Origin: Dipteris shenzhenensis
Taxonomy: Eukaryota; Polypodiophyta; Polypodiopsida; Gleicheniales
Length of the DNA stretch: 64,000 nucleotides
Reading direction: 5' to 3' (one strand)
Assembly (NCBI GenBank): GCA_047967505.1
Contig: CM106540.1
Part shown: positions 48,119 through 57,479 of the stretch, in pieces
Layout: each line of letters begins with the position of its first letter
Position numbering within the stretch: the first letter of the stretch is position 1
Notes under the pieces: generated by a model
What the model was told of the DNA's origin: nothing
The model's input: only the letters and a program-made list of their open reading frames with translations
Database searches by the model: none
Translations under genes and position numbers: made by a program

Positions 48119-49275
48119 GTCTATGACTGGCAACCTCAATCTGGAGGCATCTACTAAGCTAGACAACTCCAATTACGGCACATGGAAATATTGAATGGAG
48201 ACCGTTCTTGTACTTCAAGACAACTGAGAGTATGTCGATGGATCTACACCTAGACCATTGGACGATCCAGCCAGCAATAGCTCTACTCCACCTATTGTCA
48301 CAGCACCAGCAGTAGGATCTACAATAGGATCTCCAGCTACACAATTAGTTTCCACACTTGTAGGAGATCTTGCCATTGCCCAAGCTTAGGCAGAATGGGT
48401 TAAGAAAGATAAGTATGCATATCATTTGATCAAGCAGAATGTGCAAGATGTCATGTTAGGACATCACAATATAGTCAAGACATTGAAAGAAGTATGGGAT
48501 ATGTTCACAGCTCTCTACAAGTCCAAGAACACATCCAAGATTCTCATAGTGAGAAACCAAATCAACCAGAGCTTTTGCAATAGTAGCAGCGAAACTGGTC
48601 ATGCTTATGTACTCTGCATCAAAGACTACAACAATCAACTCGTAGTAGCAGCAGAGATTATGAATCCAGTAGAAATGGTTCAAGTCATCCTGAATGGACT
48701 AGGAGAGGGATATGAGAATCTAGTTCAGAGTATTACCATCCAACAACAAATACCAACACGAGAAGGACTTTAGTCAGTCTTACTTGGTGAAGAACTCGGG
48801 ACTTAGGCCATTCATGCACGAAAAGGTCATTCTAATGATCAAGCATTCACAGGTTTGGATAGAAGCAGAGGCAGAGGTAGAGGCAGAGGTAGATCATTCC
48901 AAAGAAGAGGTCATTATCAACAACAAAGTCATCAACAAAGTCAGAATATCAACATCAACATCATCCTCAGCAACATCATCATCAGCAAAGAGGAAATCAT
49001 TCCAACCGAGGAAGATTCCAAGGATGAGGGAATGCATCTACCAATGTGTCAAACATCCAATGCAACTACTATCATAAGTTTGGACACTATGAAAGAGATT
49101 GCCACAAGAAGCAGTATGACCAAGGCGGTCAATCCAGTAGTAATCGAGGGAATTTCCATGGCAGAGGAAATTATCAAGGTGGATATTCTAGTCACAGTCA
49201 TTTTGCAAATGAACATGGAAATATGTTTCTTGCAGATGAGGAAATGCAACAAACTGATACAGTGTATCTAGACAT
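48119..49275 (+). pseudogene. gag: Copia F gag (broken)
   Basis: Start ATG 48119 (MSMTGNLNLEASTKLDNSNYGTWKY), then a TGA where Arg is expected and further TGA/TAG codons. 48426-48773 preserves the UBN2-like gag core (LKEVWDMFTALYKSKNTSKILI). Beyond it is an Arg/Gln/Asn-rich stretch. The zinc knuckle at 49046 onward reads CNYYHKFGHYERDC, with the second Cys replaced by Tyr (CNYC in copy G). Non-functional. Confidence 0.8.
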
Positions 49276-50930
49276 GGATTGCAATCCAAAAGAGGACTTT
49301 AGCTCTATCAAGTTAACCAAGCCGACCAGGATCCTTGCTACATTGACAGCGGTGCATCATCTCACATGACAAATCATCAGGATTGGTTCAGAGAGATGAA
49401 ACTATTAGAAGGTCAAAAGAACGTCATCTACACAACAGATAATACACTGAATCTAGTTCAAGGGACAGGCATTATCCCTATGAACAATTTCACTCATATG
49501 AAAGGATTGGTGAAAGATGTACTCTACATTCTGAAGCTCAACAAGAACCTCTTGTTAGTAGGTGAAATGACAGAACACAACTATCGAGTCGTCTTTGACG
49601 AAGATGAATGCACTATTAGAGACAAATCCATGAGATTTTAGATAGGAAAAGGTGTCAAGAAAGGACGCTTATACAAAATGCTAACTACATTACCAAATTT
49701 ACATGCCATGTTAGCTCAACCACAACAGATGCCACTATTTGCAAAATGGCACAAGAGATATGGTCATGGTAATTTCAAGAGCTTGTTATGATATGACCAT
49801 TGTGACTCCAAAGCTACAGTTTCTTGGAAAAGTTTGCAAAGCATGCTGCTTCGGCAAATAAAAGTGAACCAATTTCGACATAAGTACCTCTCGTGCACGA
49901 GGTATTCTTGATTTGATACATACAGATGTATGGGGTTATGCCCAAACCCACAACGTCAATGGTTCACTTTACTACTTGACTTTCATAGATGACTACAATA
50001 GATATTGTTGGGTCTACTTTCTGAAAGAGAAATCTGAAGTGTTTTCCAGATTTCAAGAATTCAAAGCCACAGTAGAAAACCAGACAGGCAAAAAGATAAA
50101 AGTCATGAGATCAGACAGAGGAGGTGAATACATGTCTTCAGCATTCATGAACTTTTGCAGAAGTCATGGCATTTGAAGACAATTCACTTGTGCAGATACT
50201 CCTCAGTAGAATGCAAGAGATGAAAGGAAGAATGGAATTTTAGCAAACAGTGCTAGAGCAAAGCTTAGTGAGAAGCATCTTCCGAATCAGTATTGGGTAG
50301 AAGCAATAGCCACTGCAAACTATTTGCTTAATTGGCTTCCTACCAAACCGATACAGGGTATGACACCTTATGAAGCTATCATTGGACACAAGCCACACAT
50401 TGGGCATCTCTGCATATTTGATTGCATAGCATATGCCCACATACATGATGATCATCACAGGAAATTGGATGCGAAGTCTCGTAAATGCATCATGGTTGGC
50501 TATAGTGAAGAAATCAAAGCATACAAGTTGTATGATCCCATCAACCGCAAGGTCATTATCTCCAGAGATGTAATCTTTGATGAGGAATCAAAATGGAAAA
50601 CCTCAAATGCACAAGAGATAGCTACATAAAAGATTGATTAAGAAGAGCAAGAATTGCTAGTAACACCCCAAGCAGAGCCACAACACCTTAGACGGGGTCT
50701 ACTAGGGAAAGAAGACCTTCAGCCAGATTGACATATGCTCAGAAAGGCAAAGCAATTCAGGTGAAAACCACCAACTATGCTCTTATGACTACCATCATGG
50801 CTACAGAAGAGCTAGTACTTCAAAAACACAGTAGACAAGCCAGAATGGCAAACTGCTTATGAATGAAGAAATGGATGCTTTGTATAAGAATGATAATTGG
50901 GAATTATGCGACCTTCCACCAAGAAAGAAG
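49276..50930 (+). pseudogene. pol: Copia F pol (protease and integrase remnant)
   Basis: The protease IDSGASSHMTNH lies near 49345 in a frame different from the flanking ORFs. 49366-49641 covers the protease-to-integrase linker. 49913-50176 is the integrase core with IHTDVW, FIDDYNRY and RSDRGGEY. Then come TGA at the codon that is CGA in G (about 50174) and TAG at about 50206. 50324-50629 is the integrase C-terminal part. The frame ends at the start of RT (MDALYKNDNWELCDLPP), where G begins. Confidence 0.8.
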
Positions 50931-51187
50931 TGACAAAATATGAAGAGGGGAGAGGAGAAGAGTGGAGCTGAGGAGAGAGGGCACAGCTAGAGAGCACACC
51001 ACAAATGACTAATTGTACACTAGAATTAGTTGAAAAAATAGAATATATACAAACCCTTTTAGGGTTAGGGTTAGGGGATCTAACCCTTTCCTTTATAGCA
51101 CTCTATAAGGTTAGTGCTATGCACATATGATCACGTGATGGTGCTATGCACACATGATCACATGATGTTGAGCGTGAACTCTCAACA
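50931..51187 (-). repeat. 3' LTR of copia G, with telomere-like words
   Basis: Plus-strand TGACAAAATATG...CTCAACA, 257 bp, the reverse complement of an F-type LTR. Contains agggttagggttagggg at about 51059. Relative to F it has a duplicated ~30-bp gatcacgtgatg/gatcacatgatg block near 51130-51165. Confidence 0.9.
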
Positions 51188-51199
51188 CCTTCCCTCAAG
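51188..51199 (-). other. Polypurine tract of copia G
   Basis: Minus-strand cttgagggaagg abuts the LTR start, as required for plus-strand priming. Confidence 0.85.
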
Positions 51200-51275
51200 A
51201 TCAACATCATGAAGTAGGCCTTCCCTCAAGATGATGATTCTGGGGAATCGAAGAAGGACTGAGCATTACATTCCA

Positions 51276-54200
51276 TCACACCCCTTTAATGGGAATGTCC
51301 TTCCTCTGCATCAAACCAAGAGCTAGTCGGTGTTTCTCGAATATCTCTTTACCGAGTGGTTTGGTAAAGATGTCTACAACATTTTCTTTGCTATCACAAT
51401 GCTGCAGTGTGATATCACCAAGTAACACTCTTTCTCTGATGAAGTGCTCTCTGACATCAATGTGCTTTGTCCTGGAGTGATATACTGGATTTTTGGCTAA
51501 TGCTTGAGCCGATTGATTATCACAGTATACTGTTGTTGGCTTTGACTCATCAAAGTAATCTGTTTCTGACAATAGTCTTCTGAGCCATATAGCCTCACAT
51601 GCACCTGTAGTGAGTGCTCTATATTCTGCTTCAGTCGAAGACAAAGAAACAGTTGGCTGTTTGTTTGACAACCATGATATAGCACCTTGACCAAGGAAAA
51701 ATGAATATCCCTGTGTCGATCTCCTGGTCTCATGATCTCTAGCATAGTCACTATCATAGTATCCATGCAACCGTGGATGACTTCCTCTGTATTCTATCCC
51801 AAATTGTCTTGTACCTCTGATGTATCTCAAGACTCTTTTGGCTGCATTCTAGTGAGACTGTTTTGGATTTGCCATAAACTGTGCTAGTGAGCTTACTGCA
51901 TAATAAATATCTGGCCATGTGATTGTCAAATATATAAGAGATCCAATGAGTTGCCTGTAGTATCTGTCATTGATTGTAGGCTTTTCTGAATCTTTAGTAA
52001 GTTTCAAACTCTGTTCCATGGGAGTGGCTGCAATCTTGCAATCTGCCATATGAAACTTCTTCAGGAGACTGTCAACATATTTGAGCTGACTCATGAATGT
52101 GCTATCTGAATCTCTCCAGAACTCAACTCCAAGACAATAGTGCATAAGTCCAAGATCTTTCATGTCAAACTCTGCAGATAAGTCTTGTTTTAGTTTTCTG
52201 ATGAAGCTATCCTTGCTTCCTGTCACAATCAGATCATCGACGTACAAAAGTGCAATAGTAATATCTTCCCCTTGAACTTTGTAGTAGAGAGTATGATCTG
52301 CATTGGACTTCATGTATCCTAGATCAGCAAAATACTTGTCAATTCTGCTGTACCAACTTCTGGGGGCTTGCTTTAAGCCGTAGAGACTTTTCTTGAGATG
52401 GCAAACCTTGTTCTCTTTTCCTTGTTCAACATAACCGGCTGGTTGTTGCATCTAGACTTCCTTGTCTAGATAACCATTCTTGACATCGAGCTGATACACA
52501 TTCCATTTACTGAGTGTCGCTAGTGATATCAAGAACCGTATGGAATCCATCTTTGCTACTGGAGCATAAGTCTCATCATAATCTTGGCCATATTGTTGTG
52601 CAAATCCTTTTGCAACTAATCTGGCTTTGTATCTCTGAATACTACCATCTGGATTGTACTTCACTTTTGTATACCCATTTGTTGGCTATGGCCTTCTTTC
52701 CTGGTGGAAGGTCGCATAATTCCCAAGTGTTATTTTTATACAAAGCAGCCATTTCTTCATTCATAGCAGTTTGCCATTCTGGCTTATCTACTGCGTCTTC
52801 AAAGTACACTAGTTCTTCTGTAGCCATGATGGTAGTCATAAGAGCATAGTTGGTGGTTTCCACCTGAATTGCTTTGCCTTTCTGAGCATATGTCAATCTG
52901 GCTGGTGGTCTGCTTTCCCTAGTAGACCGTCTGAGCTGCTGTGGCGCTGCTTGGCATGTTGCTAGCAATTCTTGCTCTTCTTCATCAACCTGTTCTGTAG
53001 GTGACTGTGAAGTCGATGCTTCTATTTCCTGTGTAGGTGAGGTTTTCCATTCTGATTCCTCATCGAAGATTACATCTCTGGAGATAATGACTTTGCAGTT
53101 GATGGGATCATACAATTTGTATGCTTTGATTTCTTCACTGTAGCCAACCATGATGCATTTGCGTGACTTCGCATCCAATTTCCTGCGATGATCATCATGT
53201 ATGTGGGCATATGCTATGCAACCAAATATGCGGAGATGCCCAATGCGTGGCTTGTGTCCAGTGAATGCTTCATAAGGAGTCATACCTTGTATCGGTTCAG
53301 TAGGAAGCCGATTAAGCAAGTAGTTAGCTGTAGCTATTGCTTCTGCCCAATACTGATTCAGAAGATGCTTTTCACTAAGCATTGCTCTAGCACTGTCTGC
53401 TAAAGTCCCATTCTTCCTTTCAGCTCTTACATTTTGCTGAGGAGTATCTGCACATGTGAATTGTCTTCGAATGCCGTGATTTTTGCAAAAGTTCATGAAT
53501 GCTGAAGACATGTATTCACCTCCTCTGTCTGATCTCATGACCTTGATCTTTCTGCCTGTTTGGTTTTCTACCATGGCTTTGAATTCTTGAAATCTGGTAA
53601 ACACTTCACATTTCTCTTTCAGAAAGTAGACCCAACAATATCTGCTGTAATCGTCGATGAAGGTCAAGTAATAAAGTGAACCATTGATGCTGCGGGTCTG
53701 GGCATAACCCCATACATCTGTATGAATCAAATCAAGAATACCTCGTGCACGAGAGGTACTTCTGACAAAGTTGGTTTGCTTTTGTTTGCCGAAGCAGCAT
53801 GCTTCACAAACTTTTCCAAGAAACTGTAGCTTCGGAATCCCAATTGCCATATTTTGATTCCTGAGGTCTAACAAGTACTTGAAGTTGACATGACCAAATC
53901 TCTTGTGCCATTTTGCAGATAGTGGCATCTGTTGCATTTGAGCTGACATGGCATGCTTATCTGGTACTGTAGCTAGCATCCTGTATAAGCATCCTTCCTT
54001 GACACCTTTTGCTACTAGCTGACCTCTTTTGGATTTGTCTCTGATAGTGCATTCATCACCGTCGAAGATGACTTTGTAGTTGTGTTCCGTCATTTGACCT
54101 ACTGACAAAAGGTTCTTGCTGAGCTTCGAAACATAGAGCACATCTTTGACTAATCCTTTTGTACTAGTGAAATTGTTCATAGGGATAACACCTGTCCCTT

Positions 54201-54435
54201 GAACCGGATTCGGTGTATTGTCTGCTGTGTAGATGACATTCTTTTGACCTTCTAATGGCTTCATTTCTGTGAACCATTCCTGATGATTTGTCATATGAGA
54301 TGATGCACCGCTGTCGATGTACCAAGGATCCTGTTCCACTTGGTCGACTTGATAACTGAAATCCTCTTTGGGATTGAAATCAGTGTCTAGGTGCATTGTA
54401 TCAGTCTGATGCAATTCCTCACTTGCAAGAAACAT
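51276..54435 (-). pseudogene. pol: Copia G pol (nearly complete, few breaks)
   Basis: 54435-52642 is open for 597 codons: protease YIDSGASSHMTNH, pre-integrase WHKRFGH with CEACCFGKQ, and integrase core IHTDVW / RSDRGGEY / PQQNVRAERKN. A frameshift near 52650 leads to RT 52664-52452 ([20 protein letters not shown]), then a TAG, then 52451-51849 with catalytic LLYVDDLIVTG. A TAG where Trp is expected lies at about 51846. RNase H is at 51830-51276 (SSTEAEYRAL, KNPVYHSRTKHIDV, VDIFTKPL). Three point lesions inactivate it; otherwise the motifs are preserved. Confidence 0.9.
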
Positions 54436-54623
54436 ATTGCCATGTTCATTTGCAAAATGACTGTGACTAGAATGTCCACCACGATGATTTCCTCTTCCTC
54501 GGGAATTCCCTCGCTGGATTGACCACCTTGGTCATACTGCTTCTTGCGGCAATCTCTTTCATAGTGTCCAAACTTGTGACAATAGTTGCATTGAATGTTT
54601 GACACATTGGTGGATACATTCAC
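54387..54623 (-). pseudogene. gag: Copia G gag tail with zinc knuckle
   Basis: Contains the CCHC knuckle CNYCHKFGHYERDC and Gln/Gly-rich flanks. The rest of gag is lost at the 54647 junction, and a frameshift separates it from pol. Confidence 0.8.
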
Positions 54624-54872
54624 TCGTCCTTGGAATCTTCCTCGGTTAAAATCATAGAATCTAGAAGACTACAGTATCATTGCATCCATATCATTTTTTT
54701 TACTTTAGCAAGCACCAGATATCCATGGTATCCATGATATGGAATACATATTTCTTAGAATGTCCATGATATGGAATATATATTTCTTCGAATATTTCTT
54801 ATCAAATACTTTTTCATTTCTTCTCATACACCATGCACTTCTTCCTAATCAGTGTGCATACATCACTTCTTC

Positions 54873-55125
54873 GAATCGGTGTGCTTTTAGCCTATGTACT
54901 TGTTCCTAATCAGTAGGATACTTTGAGTAGGTAGGCTTGTAACTACTTAAAGTAAAGCCTTTGCAAAGGATCGTACCTTTTGATACACCATGCAGCATGA
55001 ATGTAAAAAAATATGAATCGGTGTGCTTTTAGCCTATGTGCTTATCCCTAATCAATAGGATACTTTGACTAGGTCGACTTATACTTACTTAAAGTAAAGC
55101 CTTTGCAATGTATCATACCTATAAA
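54873..55125 (+). repeat. 142-bp-period direct repeat, two copies
   Basis: gaatcggtgtgcttttagcctatg...actttgagtaggt...aaagtaaagcctttgcaa at 54873 recurs at 55015 with few changes. Confidence 0.85.
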
Positions 55126-55214
55126 CAAAACACTTTGGAAAGCATATAACATATAGTCTATATATATCTAAACTAAATACTTTAGAATGCATATTTTATA
55201 TAGTCTATATATCT

Positions 55215-55625
55215 TAAATCTTACACCCTAAATCTTAAATCCTAAGGTTTCCTAAATCTTAGGTTATATAATCTAAGTTCTTAAACTTATATAATAGTTA
55301 TAATCCCTAAACCTTAAATCCTAATCCCTATAACTTAAATTCTAAAACCTAATTTTCAATTCTAAACCCTAGATTCTACACTCTAAGCTCATGATCTTAT
55401 ATACTAAACCTTAAAACCTAAATCCTAAACCCTAAAACAATAATCATAAACCCTAAAAGCTAAACCCTAAACCCTATATTTTTAACCCTAAACCCTAAAC
55501 CCTAAATCCTAAACCCTAAACCCTAAAAATATAATCATAAACACTAAACCCTAAACACTAAATCTTAAATCCTAAGCCCTAAATCCTTAACCCTAAATAC
55601 TAAACCCTAAACCCTAACCCTAAAA
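55215..55625. repeat. Interstitial telomere-like repeats (CCCTAAA type, degenerate)
   Basis: Dense variants of ccctaaa, cctaaat and ccttaaa, with several perfect tandem aaaccctaaaccctaaa runs at about 55395-55620. This is the plant-type telomere unit on the C-rich strand. It is too degenerate and internal to be a functional telomere; it is probably a healed break or a spread repeat. Confidence 0.85.
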
Positions 55626-55639
55626 TACAATCAAAATTT

Positions 55640-55880
55640 TATGATTTTTCTCGATTTGTGCAACATGTTAGATATACCCCCAACCTATTGCTTGAGCAAC
55701 AGGTTCGGGGGTATATCCGACCTGTTGCACAAATCGAGAATTTTCTCGATTTGTGCAACAGGTCGGATATACCCCCCAACCTGTTGCTCAAGCAACAGGT
55801 TGGGGGATATACCTGCAACCTGTTGCTCAAGCAACAGGTTGGGGGGTATATCCAACATGTTGCACAAATCAAGAATTTTA
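55640..55880. repeat. Nested palindromes built on CCTGTTGC..GCAACAGG (AT context)
   Basis: Two successive palindromic units. Unit 1 (about 55646-55744) has outer arms ttctcgatttgtgcaaca / tgttgcacaaatcgagaa and an inner palindrome aacctattgcttgagcaacaggtt. Unit 2 (about 55746-55877) has the same outer arms around two inner palindromes cctgttgctcaagcaacagg. The arms also carry gatatacccccc / ggggggtatatc. ORFs here on both strands (QQV-rich) are translations of the palindromes. Confidence 0.95.
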
Positions 55881-56093
55881 CATTATCTAATTTTGCATTC
55901 TTTCGACTAACTAACAAGTATTATACACATGGAATCATGGATATCTGATGGTTACTAAAGTAAAAAAATGATATGGATGCAATGATAGTGTAGTCTTCTA
56001 GATTCTATGGTTTTAAATACCTACCTTACAAATACATTATCTAGTTTTTCATTTTTTGACTAACTAACAAGTATTATACACATGGAATAAAAG
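55879..56093 (+). repeat. Direct repeat spanning the right end of the foldback
   Basis: The phrase tacattatcta..ttt.cattctttcgactaactaacaagtattatacacatggaa at 55879 recurs at 56033 with small changes, one copy inside and one outside the inverted end. Confidence 0.8.
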
Positions 56094-56555
56094 CATACAT
56101 GCTAAAAGTAAGTGTGTAAATTTTAATATTTTCTAAATTTTAAAATTAATTTAATTCTTTTATTAACTACTTTTTAAAATTGAAAGGTTATTAGTATATA
56201 ATCTACATAATTTTAAATGTTATTAATGTATAATATTAATTATTTATATATTTATTTAAATTTATATAATAATTAATTTATATTTATATTAGTTTTTAAG
56301 TTAATAATGTATAGAAGAGCAATATATTCACTAATTCTTCATTGTTTTAAGACTAAGTATTATATAAAGCACATATGCTAGAAGATCTCCTTTCAATTTT
56401 TTTCTTAAATTAATGTATTTATATATTTATATAATAATTATATAATATTTATATTAATTTATAGATTAATAATATATATTTTTAGCAAAATTATATTTTA
56501 ACATTAGTTAATAAAAATTTATTATATTATGGGGTAAAAATATTATAAATGGATT
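56094..56555. other. Very AT-rich spacer
   Basis: Mostly A and T with runs such as tttatatatttatataa. No gene seen. Confidence 0.6.
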
Positions 56556-57300
56556 TCTTATATTAATAAAGTGTAGTGAGAAGAGTTTTTTAAAAAGATT
56601 TATGATTGAATTTTGTTTTGAAGTTGTTGCGTACGCAATAGGTAGGACATTTGAGTGGTTTTGAGGTTGATAGAGATATTTGTAATTAAGTGTAGTGAGA
56701 AGAGTTTTTTGGAGGATTTGTGATAAAATTTTGTTTTGAAGTTGTTGCGTACGCAATAGGTAGGGAGGTTTGAGTGCTTTTGAGGTTGAGAGAGAAATGT
56801 GTTATAGATTATTTTTTTTTTTAAAGGAGTTTTTTGGAGAGATTTATGATTGAATTTTGTTTTGGAGTTGTTGCGTACGCAATAGGTAGGGAGGTTTGAG
56901 TGGCTTTGAGGTTGAGAGAGAAATTTGTAATAGATTTTTTTTTTTGGTTGATGAGTTTTTTTGAGAGATTTATGATTAAATTTTGTTTTGAAGTTGTTGC
57001 GTATGCAATAGGTAGGGTTTGAGTGTTAAATTTTGTTTTGAAGTTGTTGCGTACACAATAGGTAGGGAGGGGTTGTGAGAGTTTGAGTTAAAGAGGAAAA
57101 TTTATGGAAAAAAAGATTTAATGCTAAAATGGTTTTTTAAGTTGTTGCGTACACACAAGTTTTTGAGAAAAAGATCGGATTTGAAAAAAAATTCAAATTT
57201 ATAAAAACTTGATTCTTAGTTCTTGCATACGCAATAGGTTAGAAATGAACTCACCTCTTGCAACATTTTGAAAATTTTTGCGAATCCTGCAACAGGTTGA
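56556..57300 (+). repeat. Tandem units carrying GTTGCGTACGCAATAGGT
   Basis: Five to six imperfect units of about 60-130 bp. Each has gagttttttggagRgatttRtgattaaattttgttttgaagttgttgcgtacgcaataggtagg and then a gaggttgagagagaaat tail. The GTTGCGTACGCAAYAGG word is at about 56627, 56741, 56868, 56995 and 57047. Degenerate forms are near 57145, 57218 and 57288. It is the AT-context version of the palindrome word found on either side. Confidence 0.9.
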
Positions 57301-57479
57301 TGAGAGGAGAGAAGCGTGGAGTGTAAACGAATGATCTTTGAATGAAAGAGAGAATGAAGAATGTTCTACTTATAGTGAACCTAAAAGAACTAAAAAAACC
57401 TTAAAAACTAAAAAAAGCTGACTTGACCTAAAAGCTATCCATTTCCTATAAAACTCTACTTCTCCTCATTCTGTCTCAC

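Larger units (their letters stand above)
45543..50930 (+). mobile_element. Copia retrotransposon F, 3'-truncated
   Basis: Plus-strand copia of the same family as G. It has a 5' LTR (45543-45774), a PBS, an unusually long 2.3-kb leader, gag from 48119, protease, integrase and the beginning of RT. It breaks at 50930, where the inverted 3' LTR of G begins. Its own RT core, RNase H and 3' LTR are absent. Many stops. Confidence 0.85.
50931..54647 (-). mobile_element. Copia retrotransposon G, 5'-truncated
   Basis: Minus-strand copia closely related to F. The 3' LTR (50931-51187) is followed (in minus sense, preceded) by the polypurine tract and a nearly complete pol. It ends inside gag just upstream of the zinc knuckle at 54647, where a TTAA-bounded foldback segment starts. 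The 5' LTR and most of gag are missing. Confidence 0.9.
54646..56017. mobile_element. TTAA-bounded foldback segment with ~77-bp inverted ends
   Basis: Inverted repeats of about 77 bp lie at 54650-54727 and 55937-56013 (aatcatagaatctagaagac at the left end; the right end reads gtcttctagattctatggtt). They are bordered by TTAA at 54646-54649 and 56014-56017. Inside are a 142-bp-period direct repeat, CCCTAAA-type telomere-like repeats and nested palindromes. No transposase. TTAA target sites occur in piggyBac- and Kolobok-type elements, but no family is assigned. The left border coincides with the broken end of copia G. Confidence 0.65.

Noticed and set aside
50931-51187. 3' LTR of copia F
   Set aside because: It is in the opposite orientation to F and abuts the polypurine tract and pol of G, so it belongs to G.
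55639-55948. Four overlapping ORFs rich in CCxxNRLGGI and LLLEQQV
   Set aside because: They are reading frames through the nested CCTGTTGC palindromes and mirror each other on the two strands.
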